Positions 46,522 through 54,957 of a stretch of DNA of 64,000 bases are shown piece after piece. A program made the translations under genes and the position numbers. Under the pieces are notes generated by a model. The model made no database searches. It was not told the origin of the DNA and worked only from the letters and a program-made list of their open reading frames with translations. Source of the stretch: Candidatus Kapaibacterium sp. (lineage in GTDB: Bacteria; Bacteroidota; Ignavibacteria; Kapaibacteriales; NICIL-2); contig JANWWF010000001.1 of the NCBI GenBank assembly GCA_025055755.1, positions 90,915-154,914 of the forward strand, in the 5' to 3' direction. Position 1 is the first letter of the stretch, and each line of letters starts with the position of its first letter.

Positions 46522-46836
46522 TCAGAGTATTCCAAGATCTAACTTCACATGGTCAGGAATCATGCTCATGTCCCAGGGGGGATCAAATGTAAGTTCAACG
46601 CTAACACTGCTTACACCTTCCACCGATGCAACAGCTTTTTCTACTTGCTTCGGTAATGCATCTGCAACAGGACAGTTTGGTGCTGTTACTGTCATCAATA
46701 TGTGGACTGCCCCGTTATCCTTAACCGATACATCGTACACCAACCCAAGATCGTAGATGTTGACTGGGATTTCTGGGTCATAAACTGTCCGTAGAGCATC
46801 AATGACCTTTTGTTTTAGGTCGTAAGAAGTAGCCAT
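46522..46836 (-). CDS. sufT: SufT/MIP18-family (DUF59) Fe-S assembly factor
   Basis: The product is 104 residues. VIDALRTVYDPEIPVNIYDLGLVYDV is the DPEIPVNI(Y/V)DLGL signature. HILMTVTAPNCPVADALPKQVEKAVASVEGVSSVSVELTFDPPW follows with the conserved Cys and the DPPW end. Family members help mature Fe-S proteins, and SufT is required under high cluster demand in Staphylococcus. It lies 5 bp after sufU and 11 bp before the ferredoxin. Confidence 0.93.
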   Translation of the reverse strand: MATSYDLKQKVIDALRTVYDPEIPVNIYDLGLVYDVSVKDNGAVHILMTVTAPNCPVADALPKQVEKAVASVEGVSSVSVELTFDPPWDMSMIPDHVKLDLGIL

Positions 46837-46841
46837 CGTAG

Positions 46842-47303
46842 TTACTCCGTCGTTGCTGTTCCGCCTCCGTTAAGTGCTTGTTCTAAAGTATGCCATGGAA
46901 GTGTGGCACACTTGACGCGTGTTGGGAAATCACGTACTCCAAGAAGGACAATCAACTTGCCCAACTCCCGTTGCAACGATGATGGATCAGTGTCAGTAGT
47001 CACCGCCTCATGGAAGCGCTGAAAGAGTGTATGAACCTCGTCAATCCGCTTGCCAATAATTTCTTCTGTCATCAATGAAGCAGATGCTCGGCTGATAGCA
47101 CATCCTTTACTCTCGAATCGGGCATTTGCAATGCGGCCGTCGCTATCAACCTGTAATGTTAGCACGATATGATCGCCGCATAGGGGGTTGTATCCTTCAG
47201 CATAATGTGTAGGATGGTCGATTTTGCCATAATTCCTAGGTGAGCGGTGGTGGTCGAGTATCACTTCTTGATAGAGATTCCGGAGCTCCTCCGACAGCTG
47301 CAT
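46842..47303 (-). CDS. sufU: SufU-type zinc-dependent sulfurtransferase / cluster scaffold
   Basis: The product is 153 residues from the ATG at 47303; a GTG at 47309, two codons upstream, would abut the sufS stop. LYQEVILDHHRSPRNYG is the SufU start. Zinc ligands are in YNPLCGDH (Cys and Asp), ESKGCAISRASASLM and RVKCATLPW. The roughly 20-residue insert between strands that marks SufU rather than IscU is consistent with its length. It accepts persulfide sulfur from SufS and passes it to SufBCD. The direct sufS-sufU adjacency supports this pairing. Confidence 0.93.
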   Translation of the reverse strand: MQLSEELRNLYQEVILDHHRSPRNYGKIDHPTHYAEGYNPLCGDHIVLTLQVDSDGRIANARFESKGCAISRASASLMTEEIIGKRIDEVHTLFQRFHEAVTTDTDPSSLQRELGKLIVLLGVRDFPTRVKCATLPWHTLEQALNGGGTATTE

Positions 47304-47309
47304 ACGCAC

Positions 47310-48560
47310 TTACCGCAAGAAATTCAGACATTCGTCGAGTGCCGAAATTGCGTACTCGATCTCCTCAAGCGTATTGTACATCGCAACTGAAAAGCGTGCT
47401 GAGGCTGGCACTCCAAAAAAGTCCATCAGAGGTTGGGCACAGTGGTGTCCTGCCCGCAGGGCAATACCCTGGCGATCCAAAAATGTCGCTATATCGTGTG
47501 GATGTACTCCATCGACAACAAATGATACAACCCCTGTCCGACCTTGCTTTGGACCAAGCAACCGGACATCATCGATTTGGCCAAGCAGTTCAACACACCG
47601 ACTCACAAGCTGCTCCTCCCATGCTGCGATAGTATTGAGTCCAATTGTTGAAACGTACTCGAGTGCACGTGCTAACCCAATTGCTTCGGCTATCGGAGGA
47701 GTGCCCGCTTCAAACTTGTAAGGCAGATCGTTGTACGTTGTTCTTTCGAAAGTTACCCTCCGAATCATGTCTCCACCGCCCTGATATGGAGGCATTGACT
47801 CTAAGAGAGCACGCTTTCCGTAGAGGACCCCGATACCTGTTGGCCCATATATCTTATGGCCTGAAAATGCATAAAAGTCGCAATCGAGTTGCGCTACATT
47901 GACCGCCAGATGCGCTACTGCTTGTGCACCGTCAACGAGAACGACTGCGCCGACCGCGTGTGCTCGCTCCACAATTGGCTCAATCGGTAGGACAATGCCG
48001 AGAACATTCGACACATGTGCAACTGCAACAAGGCGGGTGCGTTCTGTTATTCGTTCAAGCAGTCGTTCTATGTCAAACGTTCCGTCTTCTTCGAGCGGTG
48101 CCACTTGTAACCGGGCACCTGTCCGCTCTGCAATTAGCTGCCACGGCACAATGTTTGAATGATGCTCAAAGACCGTAAGGAGAATCTCATCCCCCGGTTG
48201 GAGATTCGCGGCACCCCACGAGGATGCAACAAGATTGATGCTTTCGGTTGTTCCTCGAGTGAATACGATCTCCTCAATTTGTTGTGCACCAATGAATCGT
48301 CGCACTATCTCTCGAGCATGCTCATACGCATCGGTTGCCTTTTCACTCAAGAAATGAACTCCCCGATGGACGTTGCTATTTGTGGTCTGGTAGTATTGCG
48401 TGATTGTCTCAATAACGCAGTGTGGCTTCTGCGTCGTCGCTGCATTATCAAGGTAAACCAATGGTTTGCCATACGGCCGCTGCTGAAGGATAGGGAAATC
48501 GGCGCGAATGAGCTCCACGTCGAATTCAGTTTGCGGAATGCTATGCAAGTTCGTCAGCAT
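47310..48560 (-). CDS. sufS: SufS-type cysteine desulfurase (class II)
   Basis: The product is 416 residues from the ATG at 48560; the ORF track starts ten codons earlier at another ATG. Both starts lie inside sufD, by 20 or 50 bp. ELIRADFPILQQRPYGKPLVYLDNAATTQKP is the SufS start, followed by RGVHFLSEKATDAYE and GTTESINLVASSWG. The PLP lysine is in FSGHKIYGPTGIGVLYG, and the catalytic Cys is in LRAGHHCAQPLM. It releases sulfur from cysteine for SufU and SufBCD. Confidence 0.95.
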   Translation of the reverse strand: MLTNLHSIPQTEFDVELIRADFPILQQRPYGKPLVYLDNAATTQKPHCVIETITQYYQTTNSNVHRGVHFLSEKATDAYEHAREIVRRFIGAQQIEEIVFTRGTTESINLVASSWGAANLQPGDEILLTVFEHHSNIVPWQLIAERTGARLQVAPLEEDGTFDIERLLERITERTRLVAVAHVSNVLGIVLPIEPIVERAHAVGAVVLVDGAQAVAHLAVNVAQLDCDFYAFSGHKIYGPTGIGVLYGKRALLESMPPYQGGGDMIRRVTFERTTYNDLPYKFEAGTPPIAEAIGLARALEYVSTIGLNTIAAWEEQLVSRCVELLGQIDDVRLLGPKQGRTGVVSFVVDGVHPHDIATFLDRQGIALRAGHHCAQPLMDFFGVPASARFSVAMYNTLEEIEYAISALDECLNFLR

Positions 48561-49854
48561 GGAACAGGTGCTCAATTGTTGCATTGACATGAGCTCGTAT
48601 CGATTCTATGGGAATTTGTGCAGTAATTTCCTCTGCAAAAGCAGTAAGCAGTAATGCTTCTGCTTCTGCGGGACTTAGTCCTCGAGAGCGGAGATAGAAC
48701 ATTGCCTCTTTGTCTAATCGTCCGACTGTACAACCGTGAGTACAGCGCACATCGTTGGCGAATATTTCCAACTGCGGCTTCGCATTAATCGTTGCTCGAG
48801 GAGATCGAACAATTGAACGATTAGCTTGATAAGCATTCGTTCGTTGTGCATTTGGTCGAACAAAAATTTTCCCATTGAAAACGCCCATTGAGCGCCCATC
48901 GAGGATTGCTTTGTAAAGCTCGTTGCTCGTACACGAGGGAACGCGATGGTCAACCACAGTATGATGGTCAACCAGCATCGTACCATCGGCTATTGTAAGA
49001 CCGTACAGTTCAGCATGAGCCCCTTCCCCTACCAATCGGGCAGCTGGCATATTGCGGATGAAGCCCCCACCAATCGAGACAGTAACCATCTGGAGTCGAG
49101 CATTGGATGCAAGCTCAATTTCGTGTGTTGTGATTGCATGGGAGTTCGCAGTGCCATCCTGCACAATCAAAATCAGCATCTGCGCATTTTCTCCAACCCA
49201 GCACTCAAGGACCTGATTGAGAAGCGCCTCACCATCACCGACTGTTCTTTGCACAAATACCACCGTTGCTGACCCCCCTGGTGCAACTTCGACAAGGTGA
49301 CGCTCATGAGCCATAACATTACCTTGCCGTGTATCAAGGACAGAGGTTATGATGATTGGATCCTTGGGGCTATGTTGGTCAATACGGACTACCACTCCAT
49401 CTTCGAGAAATGCCGTATTCCATGCAACAATTGCATTCCCCTCAGACACTGCAATAGTGCCAAGCCGCTGTACAAGTTGGTTATCACTGCTTGCAACTTC
49501 TTTGAGCGAGAAAATACCTGGCGCTGTAGATGCTACAAGCCTTCCATTGACTACGGGAACAACTGTCCCCCATTGACTAAATTGGGACACAATATGGGAC
49601 GCTACCGACTCATCTACCCATCGGGCGTGTGCAAACTGTTTTGCCAAAAGCGAATAGAGGTTTGTATACTTCCATTCCTCATGACGAACTGTCGGAATAC
49701 CAAGACGCTGTAACTCTTCAATGCCGCGAAGGCGAAGATGCGACAGCTTTCCTTGATTGTGCCCATTGAGACTTTCGATAAAATACCGATGCTCAGCGTA
49801 GATACGCTCGAGGGGTGAGAGATTGCTGCTTGTTTGCTCAAGGGTTGTCATCAT
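48541..49854 (-). CDS. sufD: Fe-S cluster assembly protein SufD
   Basis: The product is 437 residues. The N-terminal helical part (GIPTVRHEEWKYTNLYSLLAKQF) is followed by the beta-helix core shared with SufB, including VEVAPGGSATVVFVQRT, SNELYKAILDGRSMGVFNGKIFV and ANDVRCTHGCTVGRLDKEAMFYLRSRGLSPAEAEALLL. The conserved HGCTVGRLD motif includes the His needed for iron delivery in SufD. It forms SufBC2D with SufB and SufC. A 4-bp overlap with sufC upstream shows coupling. Confidence 0.95.
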   Translation of the reverse strand: MMTTLEQTSSNLSPLERIYAEHRYFIESLNGHNQGKLSHLRLRGIEELQRLGIPTVRHEEWKYTNLYSLLAKQFAHARWVDESVASHIVSQFSQWGTVVPVVNGRLVASTAPGIFSLKEVASSDNQLVQRLGTIAVSEGNAIVAWNTAFLEDGVVVRIDQHSPKDPIIITSVLDTRQGNVMAHERHLVEVAPGGSATVVFVQRTVGDGEALLNQVLECWVGENAQMLILIVQDGTANSHAITTHEIELASNARLQMVTVSIGGGFIRNMPAARLVGEGAHAELYGLTIADGTMLVDHHTVVDHRVPSCTSNELYKAILDGRSMGVFNGKIFVRPNAQRTNAYQANRSIVRSPRATINAKPQLEIFANDVRCTHGCTVGRLDKEAMFYLRSRGLSPAEAEALLLTAFAEEITAQIPIESIRAHVNATIEHLFHADELA

Positions 49855-50627
49855 GCTGTCACCTCCGCGAACTCTTTGACCCAGTCGTACCCTTTAGCTT
49901 CGAGTTCGAGCGCAAGGTCCTTAGTCCCGGACTTGATGATGCGCCCGCGATAGAGTACATGCACAACATCAGGGACAATGTAGTTAAGTAGCCGCTGATA
50001 GTGTGTGATAACTAAAAATGACCGATCCGGTGATCGCAGCGCATTGACGCCATCAGCAACGATACGCAAGGCATCTATATCCAATCCAGAGTCGGTTTCA
50101 TCAAGTATCGCCAGCCGTGGTTCCAGCATAGCGAGCTGGAAAATCTCGTTTCGCTTTTTCTCACCTCCGGAGAAACCTTCGTTGACAGAGCGTGTGAAAA
50201 AGGCAGGATCAATCTTAACGAGGGCAGCACGTTGCTGCATAAGATTCATAAACTCCATTGCATCAAGTGGCTGTAGTCCACGATGCTTACGCAGCTCATT
50301 GAGCGCAGTCTTAAGAAATGTTGCGGTCGAGACACCAGGAATTTCGACGGGATACTGGAACGCAAGGAAAAGTCCTTCACGAGCGCGTTCCTCCGGGTCA
50401 AGCTCGAGCAGATTTTTTCCATCAAAGAGAACTTCTCCATCAGTGACTTCGTAATCCTCGCGGCCAGCAAGAACAGCTGCAAGTGTGCTCTTCCCCGAGC
50501 CATTCGGTCCCATGATCGCATGAACCTCGCCAGGATAAACTACCAGGTCCACGCCCCGCAGTATTTCATTGTCGCCAACACGCGCATGAAGATTTCGAAT
50601 TTCAAGGATAGGAGCTTTCATTGCCAT
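49851..50627 (-). CDS. sufC: Fe-S cluster assembly ATPase SufC
   Basis: The product is 258 residues. It is an ABC ATPase with Walker A GPNGSGKSTLAAVLAG, Q-loop FLAFQYPVEIPGVSTATFL, signature GFSGGEKKRNEIFQLAML, Walker B LAILDETDSGLDIDAL and switch His in VITHYQR. The ETDSGLDIDAL block is SufC-specific. It powers shape changes of SufBCD during cluster assembly in the cytoplasm. It lies 16 bp after sufB. Confidence 0.97.
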   Translation of the reverse strand: MAMKAPILEIRNLHARVGDNEILRGVDLVVYPGEVHAIMGPNGSGKSTLAAVLAGREDYEVTDGEVLFDGKNLLELDPEERAREGLFLAFQYPVEIPGVSTATFLKTALNELRKHRGLQPLDAMEFMNLMQQRAALVKIDPAFFTRSVNEGFSGGEKKRNEIFQLAMLEPRLAILDETDSGLDIDALRIVADGVNALRSPDRSFLVITHYQRLLNYIVPDVVHVLYRGRIIKSGTKDLALELEAKGYDWVKEFAEVTA

Positions 50628-50643
50628 ACTCTATTGTTCAACA

Positions 50644-52104
50644 TTAACCGACACTACCTTCAAGTGAAATTGCAAGGAGCTTTTGCGCTTCAACGGCAAA
50701 CTCCATTGGCAACTTGCTCAACACCTCTCGAGCGTAGCCATTGATGATAAGAGCAACCGCTGTCTCGGTATCTATGCCGCGCTGATTGCAGTAAAACAGA
50801 ATATCCTCGCCAATTTTAGAAGTTGTTGCCTCATGCTCGACGATTGCGGTGGGATTATTCACTTCGATGTACGGGAATGTGTGTGCACCACATTTGTCGC
50901 CAATCAGCAGCGAATCGCATTGAGAAAAGTTTCGTGCATTCTCAGCTTGTGGGTTAATACGGACAAGCCCACGGTATGAGTTATTGCTGTACCCAGCACT
51001 GATACCTTTGGAAACAATGCGACTTCGCGTATGACGACCAATGTGAATCATTTTCGTTCCTGTATCCGCCTGCTGGCGGTGGTTGGTAACCGCGACCGAA
51101 TAGAATTCACCCACCGAGTTGTCACCTTTAAGAATCACGCTAGGATATTTCCACGTGATGGCAGAACCAGTTTCCACCTGCGTCCATGAAATCTTCGAAT
51201 TTTCGCCTAAGCAGATTCCACGCTTCGTAACGAAGTTGTAGATGCCACCTTTCCCTTCTTTATCTCCAGGATACCAATTTTGAACAGTGGAGTACTTGAT
51301 TTCAGCGTCTTTGAGTGCAATCAGTTCAACAACTGCTGCATGGAGCTGATTTTCATCGCGCATTGGGGCTGTACATCCTTCCAGATAGCTCACGTAGGAG
51401 CCTTCATCGGCAATAATAAGTGTGCGCTCAAACTGCCCTGTGTTCCGTGCGTTGATGCGGAAGTACGTTGAAAGCTCAATTGGACAGCGTACTCCTGGCG
51501 GGACATAGCAAAAAGAGCCATCGGAAAATACCGCCGAGTTAAGCGCCGCAAAAAAGTTATCGTTTGGTGGGACAACCGTTCCAAGATACTTGCGCACAAG
51601 ATCGGGATACTCTCGTATCGCTTCACTCATCGAGCAAAAGATGATTCCCATCGACTTAAGCTTTTCACGGAAAGTTGTTGCGACCGAAACACTGTCAAGT
51701 ACCGCATCGACCGCCACACCAGCCAACATTTCCTGCTCGTGAAGAGGGATGCCAAGCTTTTCGAAGATTCGTCGCAGTTCTGGATCTACTTCATCCATCG
51801 AACGTGGCTGTTTTGAGCGCTTGGGGGCTGCGTAGTAGCTTATTGCTTGATAGTCAATCGGCGGATAGTGAACGTTTGCCCAATGAGGCTCTTTCATTTG
51901 TTGCCAGTAGCGGAATGCCTGCAGCCGCCATTGTAACATCCACTCTGGCTCTCCCTTCTTTTCCGAAATTAAGCGAATGATATTCTCGTTTAGCCCTGGA
52001 GGGACTATCTCCTCTTCAATCGCTGATTCGAAACCATACTTGTACTGGTAGTCTTCGGATGTCAGTTGCTCAAGAACATCAACTTGCTCGATCTGCTCGC
52101 TCAT
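50644..52104 (-). CDS. sufB: Fe-S cluster assembly protein SufB
   Basis: The product is 486 residues, the standard length. Conserved blocks are [36 protein letters not shown]-like [75 protein letters not shown] and [23 protein letters not shown] with a conserved Cys near residue 405. It is the scaffold where the cluster is built. It is the first gene of the eleven-gene operon and divergent from pdxJ. Confidence 0.96.
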   Translation of the reverse strand: MSEQIEQVDVLEQLTSEDYQYKYGFESAIEEEIVPPGLNENIIRLISEKKGEPEWMLQWRLQAFRYWQQMKEPHWANVHYPPIDYQAISYYAAPKRSKQPRSMDEVDPELRRIFEKLGIPLHEQEMLAGVAVDAVLDSVSVATTFREKLKSMGIIFCSMSEAIREYPDLVRKYLGTVVPPNDNFFAALNSAVFSDGSFCYVPPGVRCPIELSTYFRINARNTGQFERTLIIADEGSYVSYLEGCTAPMRDENQLHAAVVELIALKDAEIKYSTVQNWYPGDKEGKGGIYNFVTKRGICLGENSKISWTQVETGSAITWKYPSVILKGDNSVGEFYSVAVTNHRQQADTGTKMIHIGRHTRSRIVSKGISAGYSNNSYRGLVRINPQAENARNFSQCDSLLIGDKCGAHTFPYIEVNNPTAIVEHEATTSKIGEDILFYCNQRGIDTETAVALIINGYAREVLSKLPMEFAVEAQKLLAISLEGSVG

Positions 52105-52120
52105 AGAAAGTCCCGAATAA

Positions 52121-52203
52121 ATCCGACAAATATGTTCGGTTTTCGAAGACGAAAACGCAGAAACGCTCGTGTAAAGTTCCGTATTTGGAAGATTGTGTCG
52201 GAT
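52121..52203. promoter_or_regulatory. Divergent sufB/pdxJ control region with an 8-bp inverted repeat
   Basis: The 132 bp between the sufB and pdxJ starts contain ATCCGACA (52121-52128) and its exact inverse TGTCGGAT (52196-52203). Each copy overlaps an ATATTTG promoter-like box: CATATTTG on the minus strand (52127-52134) for sufB and GATATTTG on the plus strand (52201-52208) for pdxJ. These boxes are one base off TAnnTTTG. The repeats could be operators, but no regulator has been shown to bind. Confidence 0.35.
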
Positions 52204-52236
52204 ATTTGTAAATCAGCAACAAGTAATAGGTTGCCA

Positions 52237-52965
52237 ATGGCAGAGCTCGCCGTCAATGTAGATCATATCGCCACAATCCGAGAAGCACGTGGTGGGATAG
52301 AGCCTGATCCTGTGGCAGGTGCCGTCATTGCAGAACTGGCTGGCGCAGTTGGGATTGTTTGTCATCTTCGGGAAGACCGTCGTCATATCAACGACCGCGA
52401 CCTGCGATTGCTCCGCGAGGTGGTTAAAACAAAGCTCGACCTGGAAATGGCAGCAACTCCGGAAATTATAAGGATCGCCCTTGATACACTTCCCGATTTA
52501 GTAACAATTGTACCCGAACGCCGCGAAGAACTGACAACGGAAGGTGGGCTCGATGTTGCAGCTCGGGTCGAATTTTATGCAGATCTTGTCGAGCAAATGC
52601 ATGAAAAGGATATCGAGGTAAGCTTCTTTATTGAACCTGACCACCGGCAAATTGATGCTGCGCTTCAAGCAGGAGCTGACATCGTTGAGCTTCATACAGG
52701 TCATTATGCAAATGCACGAACCCCTCATGAAGTGCGCTACGAATTAGAAAAACTTGCCACTGCTGCATCGTATGCACACACCAATGGTTTACGTGTAACA
52801 GCAGGACACGGATTGAATTACATCAATGTTACACCCATTGTGCGAATACCTCAAATAGTTGAGGTCAGCATCGGACATGCAATCATTGCCCGAGCAGTTT
52901 TTGTTGGACTTGATCGCGCTGTGCGCGAAATGTGTGCCCTTGTTCGTCATGGCACCACATCGTAA
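52237..52965 (+). CDS. pdxJ: Pyridoxine 5'-phosphate synthase
   Basis: The product is 242 residues from the ATG at 52237; the ORF track runs 57 residues further upstream through the control region, which I reject. [20 protein letters not shown] is the classic start (minor variation from NIDHVATLR). Further signatures are [65 protein letters not shown] and [12 protein letters not shown]. It condenses DXP with 3-amino-2-oxopropyl phosphate to form PNP, the precursor of PLP, which both cysteine desulfurases of the divergent operon need. Confidence 0.96.
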   Translation: MAELAVNVDHIATIREARGGIEPDPVAGAVIAELAGAVGIVCHLREDRRHINDRDLRLLREVVKTKLDLEMAATPEIIRIALDTLPDLVTIVPERREELTTEGGLDVAARVEFYADLVEQMHEKDIEVSFFIEPDHRQIDAALQAGADIVELHTGHYANARTPHEVRYELEKLATAASYAHTNGLRVTAGHGLNYINVTPIVRIPQIVEVSIGHAIIARAVFVGLDRAVREMCALVRHGTTS

Positions 52966-53001
52966 CAGCTTATTGAATGTTCCACCAGTCATTTTCGAGA
53001 T

Positions 53002-54891
53002 ATGCAAGTACGAAATGCTGTCTTTTTCTTGTTTACTGCAGTTGCTATCGCTTATGCTCAAGACACACCTGCTGCCCGTATAGGGCTTCACACCGGACTC
53101 AACGCGAACCTTCATAATCCCAATTTTCCACAAAATCCTGCACCCACTGTTCCAGTTTACGGCACAAGCGCCACCAGCATAACTGGTGCTCTCGGTTTGA
53201 TGGGACATATACCGCTGTCAACGAACCTTGCTCTTGGGATACGTGCGGCGTACACCTCGCTTGGGAATGCGGAGTTAGCAGCGTCGAATGTACAGGATCA
53301 ACGTTTACTCCCATCACTTCCCCATTTGGAGCTATTGCCGACAATAGGTATTCGGAACTTGATTATTTCACCAGCGTTTTGGCTTTGGGGAGGGGTCGAA
53401 ATAGGAATTCCTCTGTCGCCAACATACTCGGTTGACTCAGCCGGTATTACCACCTCGGAAAATGCCGCCCTCCCAGACCCGCAAACCCGCATTGCCCTTG
53501 CAGTGGGCGGTGCATATGACATCCCGATTAGTTCGCAATGGATACTCCAGCCTGAGTTGAGTGTTCGCTTTCCCTTCACAAAAGTTTCCTCGAACGGAGC
53601 ATTTGACACGTGGACAATTCCCCAGCTGCGAATAGGATTAAACCTCTTCTACAGCTTCCAAAAGGAACAACAGGATACCACCCTACGCGCTCCCGCTGAA
53701 CCCTTCGTCCGTGCTCGTGTTGCACGTATCATCAGTATTAGTCCAAGCGGGGACACTACACCTGTTCGTGCTGTTAAAGTCGAAGATGTTCAGTACACCG
53801 AGTATTTCCCTCTAGTGCCGTACGTGTTTTTCCCACAGAACTCAGATAAGCCCGCTTCAAAGTATGCTGCATTACAGTTACGCGAGACAGGAGAGACCGC
53901 TCCAGAGGATACCCTCAAAGATGCCCTCAGCATCAATAACTATATCCTATCGCTTATCTGCCGCCGGATGAAGCAATACCCTACCGCAAGACTAACAATT
54001 ATTGGCACAAATGATGGACGCGGTGAGCTACGGAATCGGTCGCTGTCCCTTCAGCGTGCCCAGACAATTCGCTCAGAGCTTATGCAGTGCGGTATAGATT
54101 CAACACGCCTTAGAGTCGAGGCACGAGATTTGCCCGAAAAACCGTCTGCTCCGAATGATCCAGATGGCATCGTAGAAAACCGTCGTGTCGAATTTCGTGC
54201 GACTACACCAGAGATTCTTGAACCATTCCAATCCCGCATTGGAATTGAACGCTTAGCCACACCAGATGCGGTTATTTTTATCCCTGAAGTTGCATCCTCC
54301 GACCCAATTAAATCGTGGGAGTTGACCCTCACTCAAGCAGGACGAACGCTTCGGACTCTACGCGGTGAAGGTACCCCTCGTCCCATTACCTGGTCAATAC
54401 GTCCAAGCGAGCTCTCTGCACAACAGGTTCCGATTGATTATGTCTTCCGTGCTGAATCTGTCCTTGGTGTCAGCTCAGAAAGTAGCGGTTCGATTCCTGT
54501 AGATTACGTCAGTAGCACACGTCGATTGCAAGAACGTGCTGGCAATAAAACAGTCGACAAGTTTAGCCTCATACTCTTCGATTTCGACAGCGACGTTATC
54601 ACACCTGACAATCAGCGAATCCTTGATCTGAAGATTGTCCCCTCCATCAAACCAGGTTCTTTGGTGAAAATCTATGGCTACACTGATCGCATAGGAGATA
54701 CGCGCTACAATCTCGACCTATCCCGTCGCCGTGCACAATCGGTTATGAACTATCTCAGAGCAAAGCGTCCGGACGCCCGTTATGAAACCGCAGGATTTGG
54801 TGAAAGCGTTGAGCGCTTCGATAACGATGATCCTACAGGCCGCCAGCTCAGTCGAACTGTCCAAATCATTATCGAAACAGTGACGCAGTAG
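53002..54891 (+). CDS. OmpA-family outer-membrane protein with two OmpA-like regions
   Basis: The product is 629 residues. A signal peptide (NAVFFLFTAVAIAYAQ) precedes an N-terminal barrel-like region of about 200 residues (GLHTGLNANLHNPNF; LNLFYSFQKEQQ). A first, degenerate OmpA-type domain follows (RLTIIGTNDGRGELRNRSLSLQRAQTIRSEL, about 330-400), then an Ig-like spacer. A canonical C-terminal OmpA domain closes the protein (ILFDFDSDVITPDNQRIL, IYGYTDRIGDTRYNLDLSRRRAQSVMNYL). The C-terminal domain should bind peptidoglycan and tether the outer membrane. It follows pdxJ by 36 bp but is functionally unrelated. Confidence 0.88.
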   Translation: MQVRNAVFFLFTAVAIAYAQDTPAARIGLHTGLNANLHNPNFPQNPAPTVPVYGTSATSITGALGLMGHIPLSTNLALGIRAAYTSLGNAELAASNVQDQRLLPSLPHLELLPTIGIRNLIISPAFWLWGGVEIGIPLSPTYSVDSAGITTSENAALPDPQTRIALAVGGAYDIPISSQWILQPELSVRFPFTKVSSNGAFDTWTIPQLRIGLNLFYSFQKEQQDTTLRAPAEPFVRARVARIISISPSGDTTPVRAVKVEDVQYTEYFPLVPYVFFPQNSDKPASKYAALQLRETGETAPEDTLKDALSINNYILSLICRRMKQYPTARLTIIGTNDGRGELRNRSLSLQRAQTIRSELMQCGIDSTRLRVEARDLPEKPSAPNDPDGIVENRRVEFRATTPEILEPFQSRIGIERLATPDAVIFIPEVASSDPIKSWELTLTQAGRTLRTLRGEGTPRPITWSIRPSELSAQQVPIDYVFRAESVLGVSSESSGSIPVDYVSSTRRLQERAGNKTVDKFSLILFDFDSDVITPDNQRILDLKIVPSIKPGSLVKIYGYTDRIGDTRYNLDLSRRRAQSVMNYLRAKRPDARYETAGFGESVERFDNDDPTGRQLSRTVQIIIETVTQ

Positions 54892-54936
54892 GGGAACGTA
54901 ATCCCCCATGCAAGCGTTAAACAATTACTACAATCT

Positions 54937-54957
54937 TGTTAACCGACTGTTAACCGA
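54937..54957 (+). repeat. Tandem TGTTAACCGA repeat just upstream of dxs
   Basis: TGTTAACCGA occurs twice with an 11-bp period (54937-54946 and 54948-54957), the second copy running into the dxs ATG. Each copy contains the palindrome GTTAAC. It could be an operator or a translation-control site; the spacing is about one helical turn. This is an observation only. Confidence 0.4.

Noticed and set aside
52066-52236. Upstream extension of pdxJ (57 residues)
   Set aside because: It runs through the sufB start and the divergent control region. PdxJ proteins begin at the LAVNVDH strand found directly after the ATG at 52237.
54892-54910. GGGGA...TCCCC hairpin after the OmpA gene as a terminator
   Set aside because: The stem is only 5 bp and no T-run follows, so termination there is not supported.
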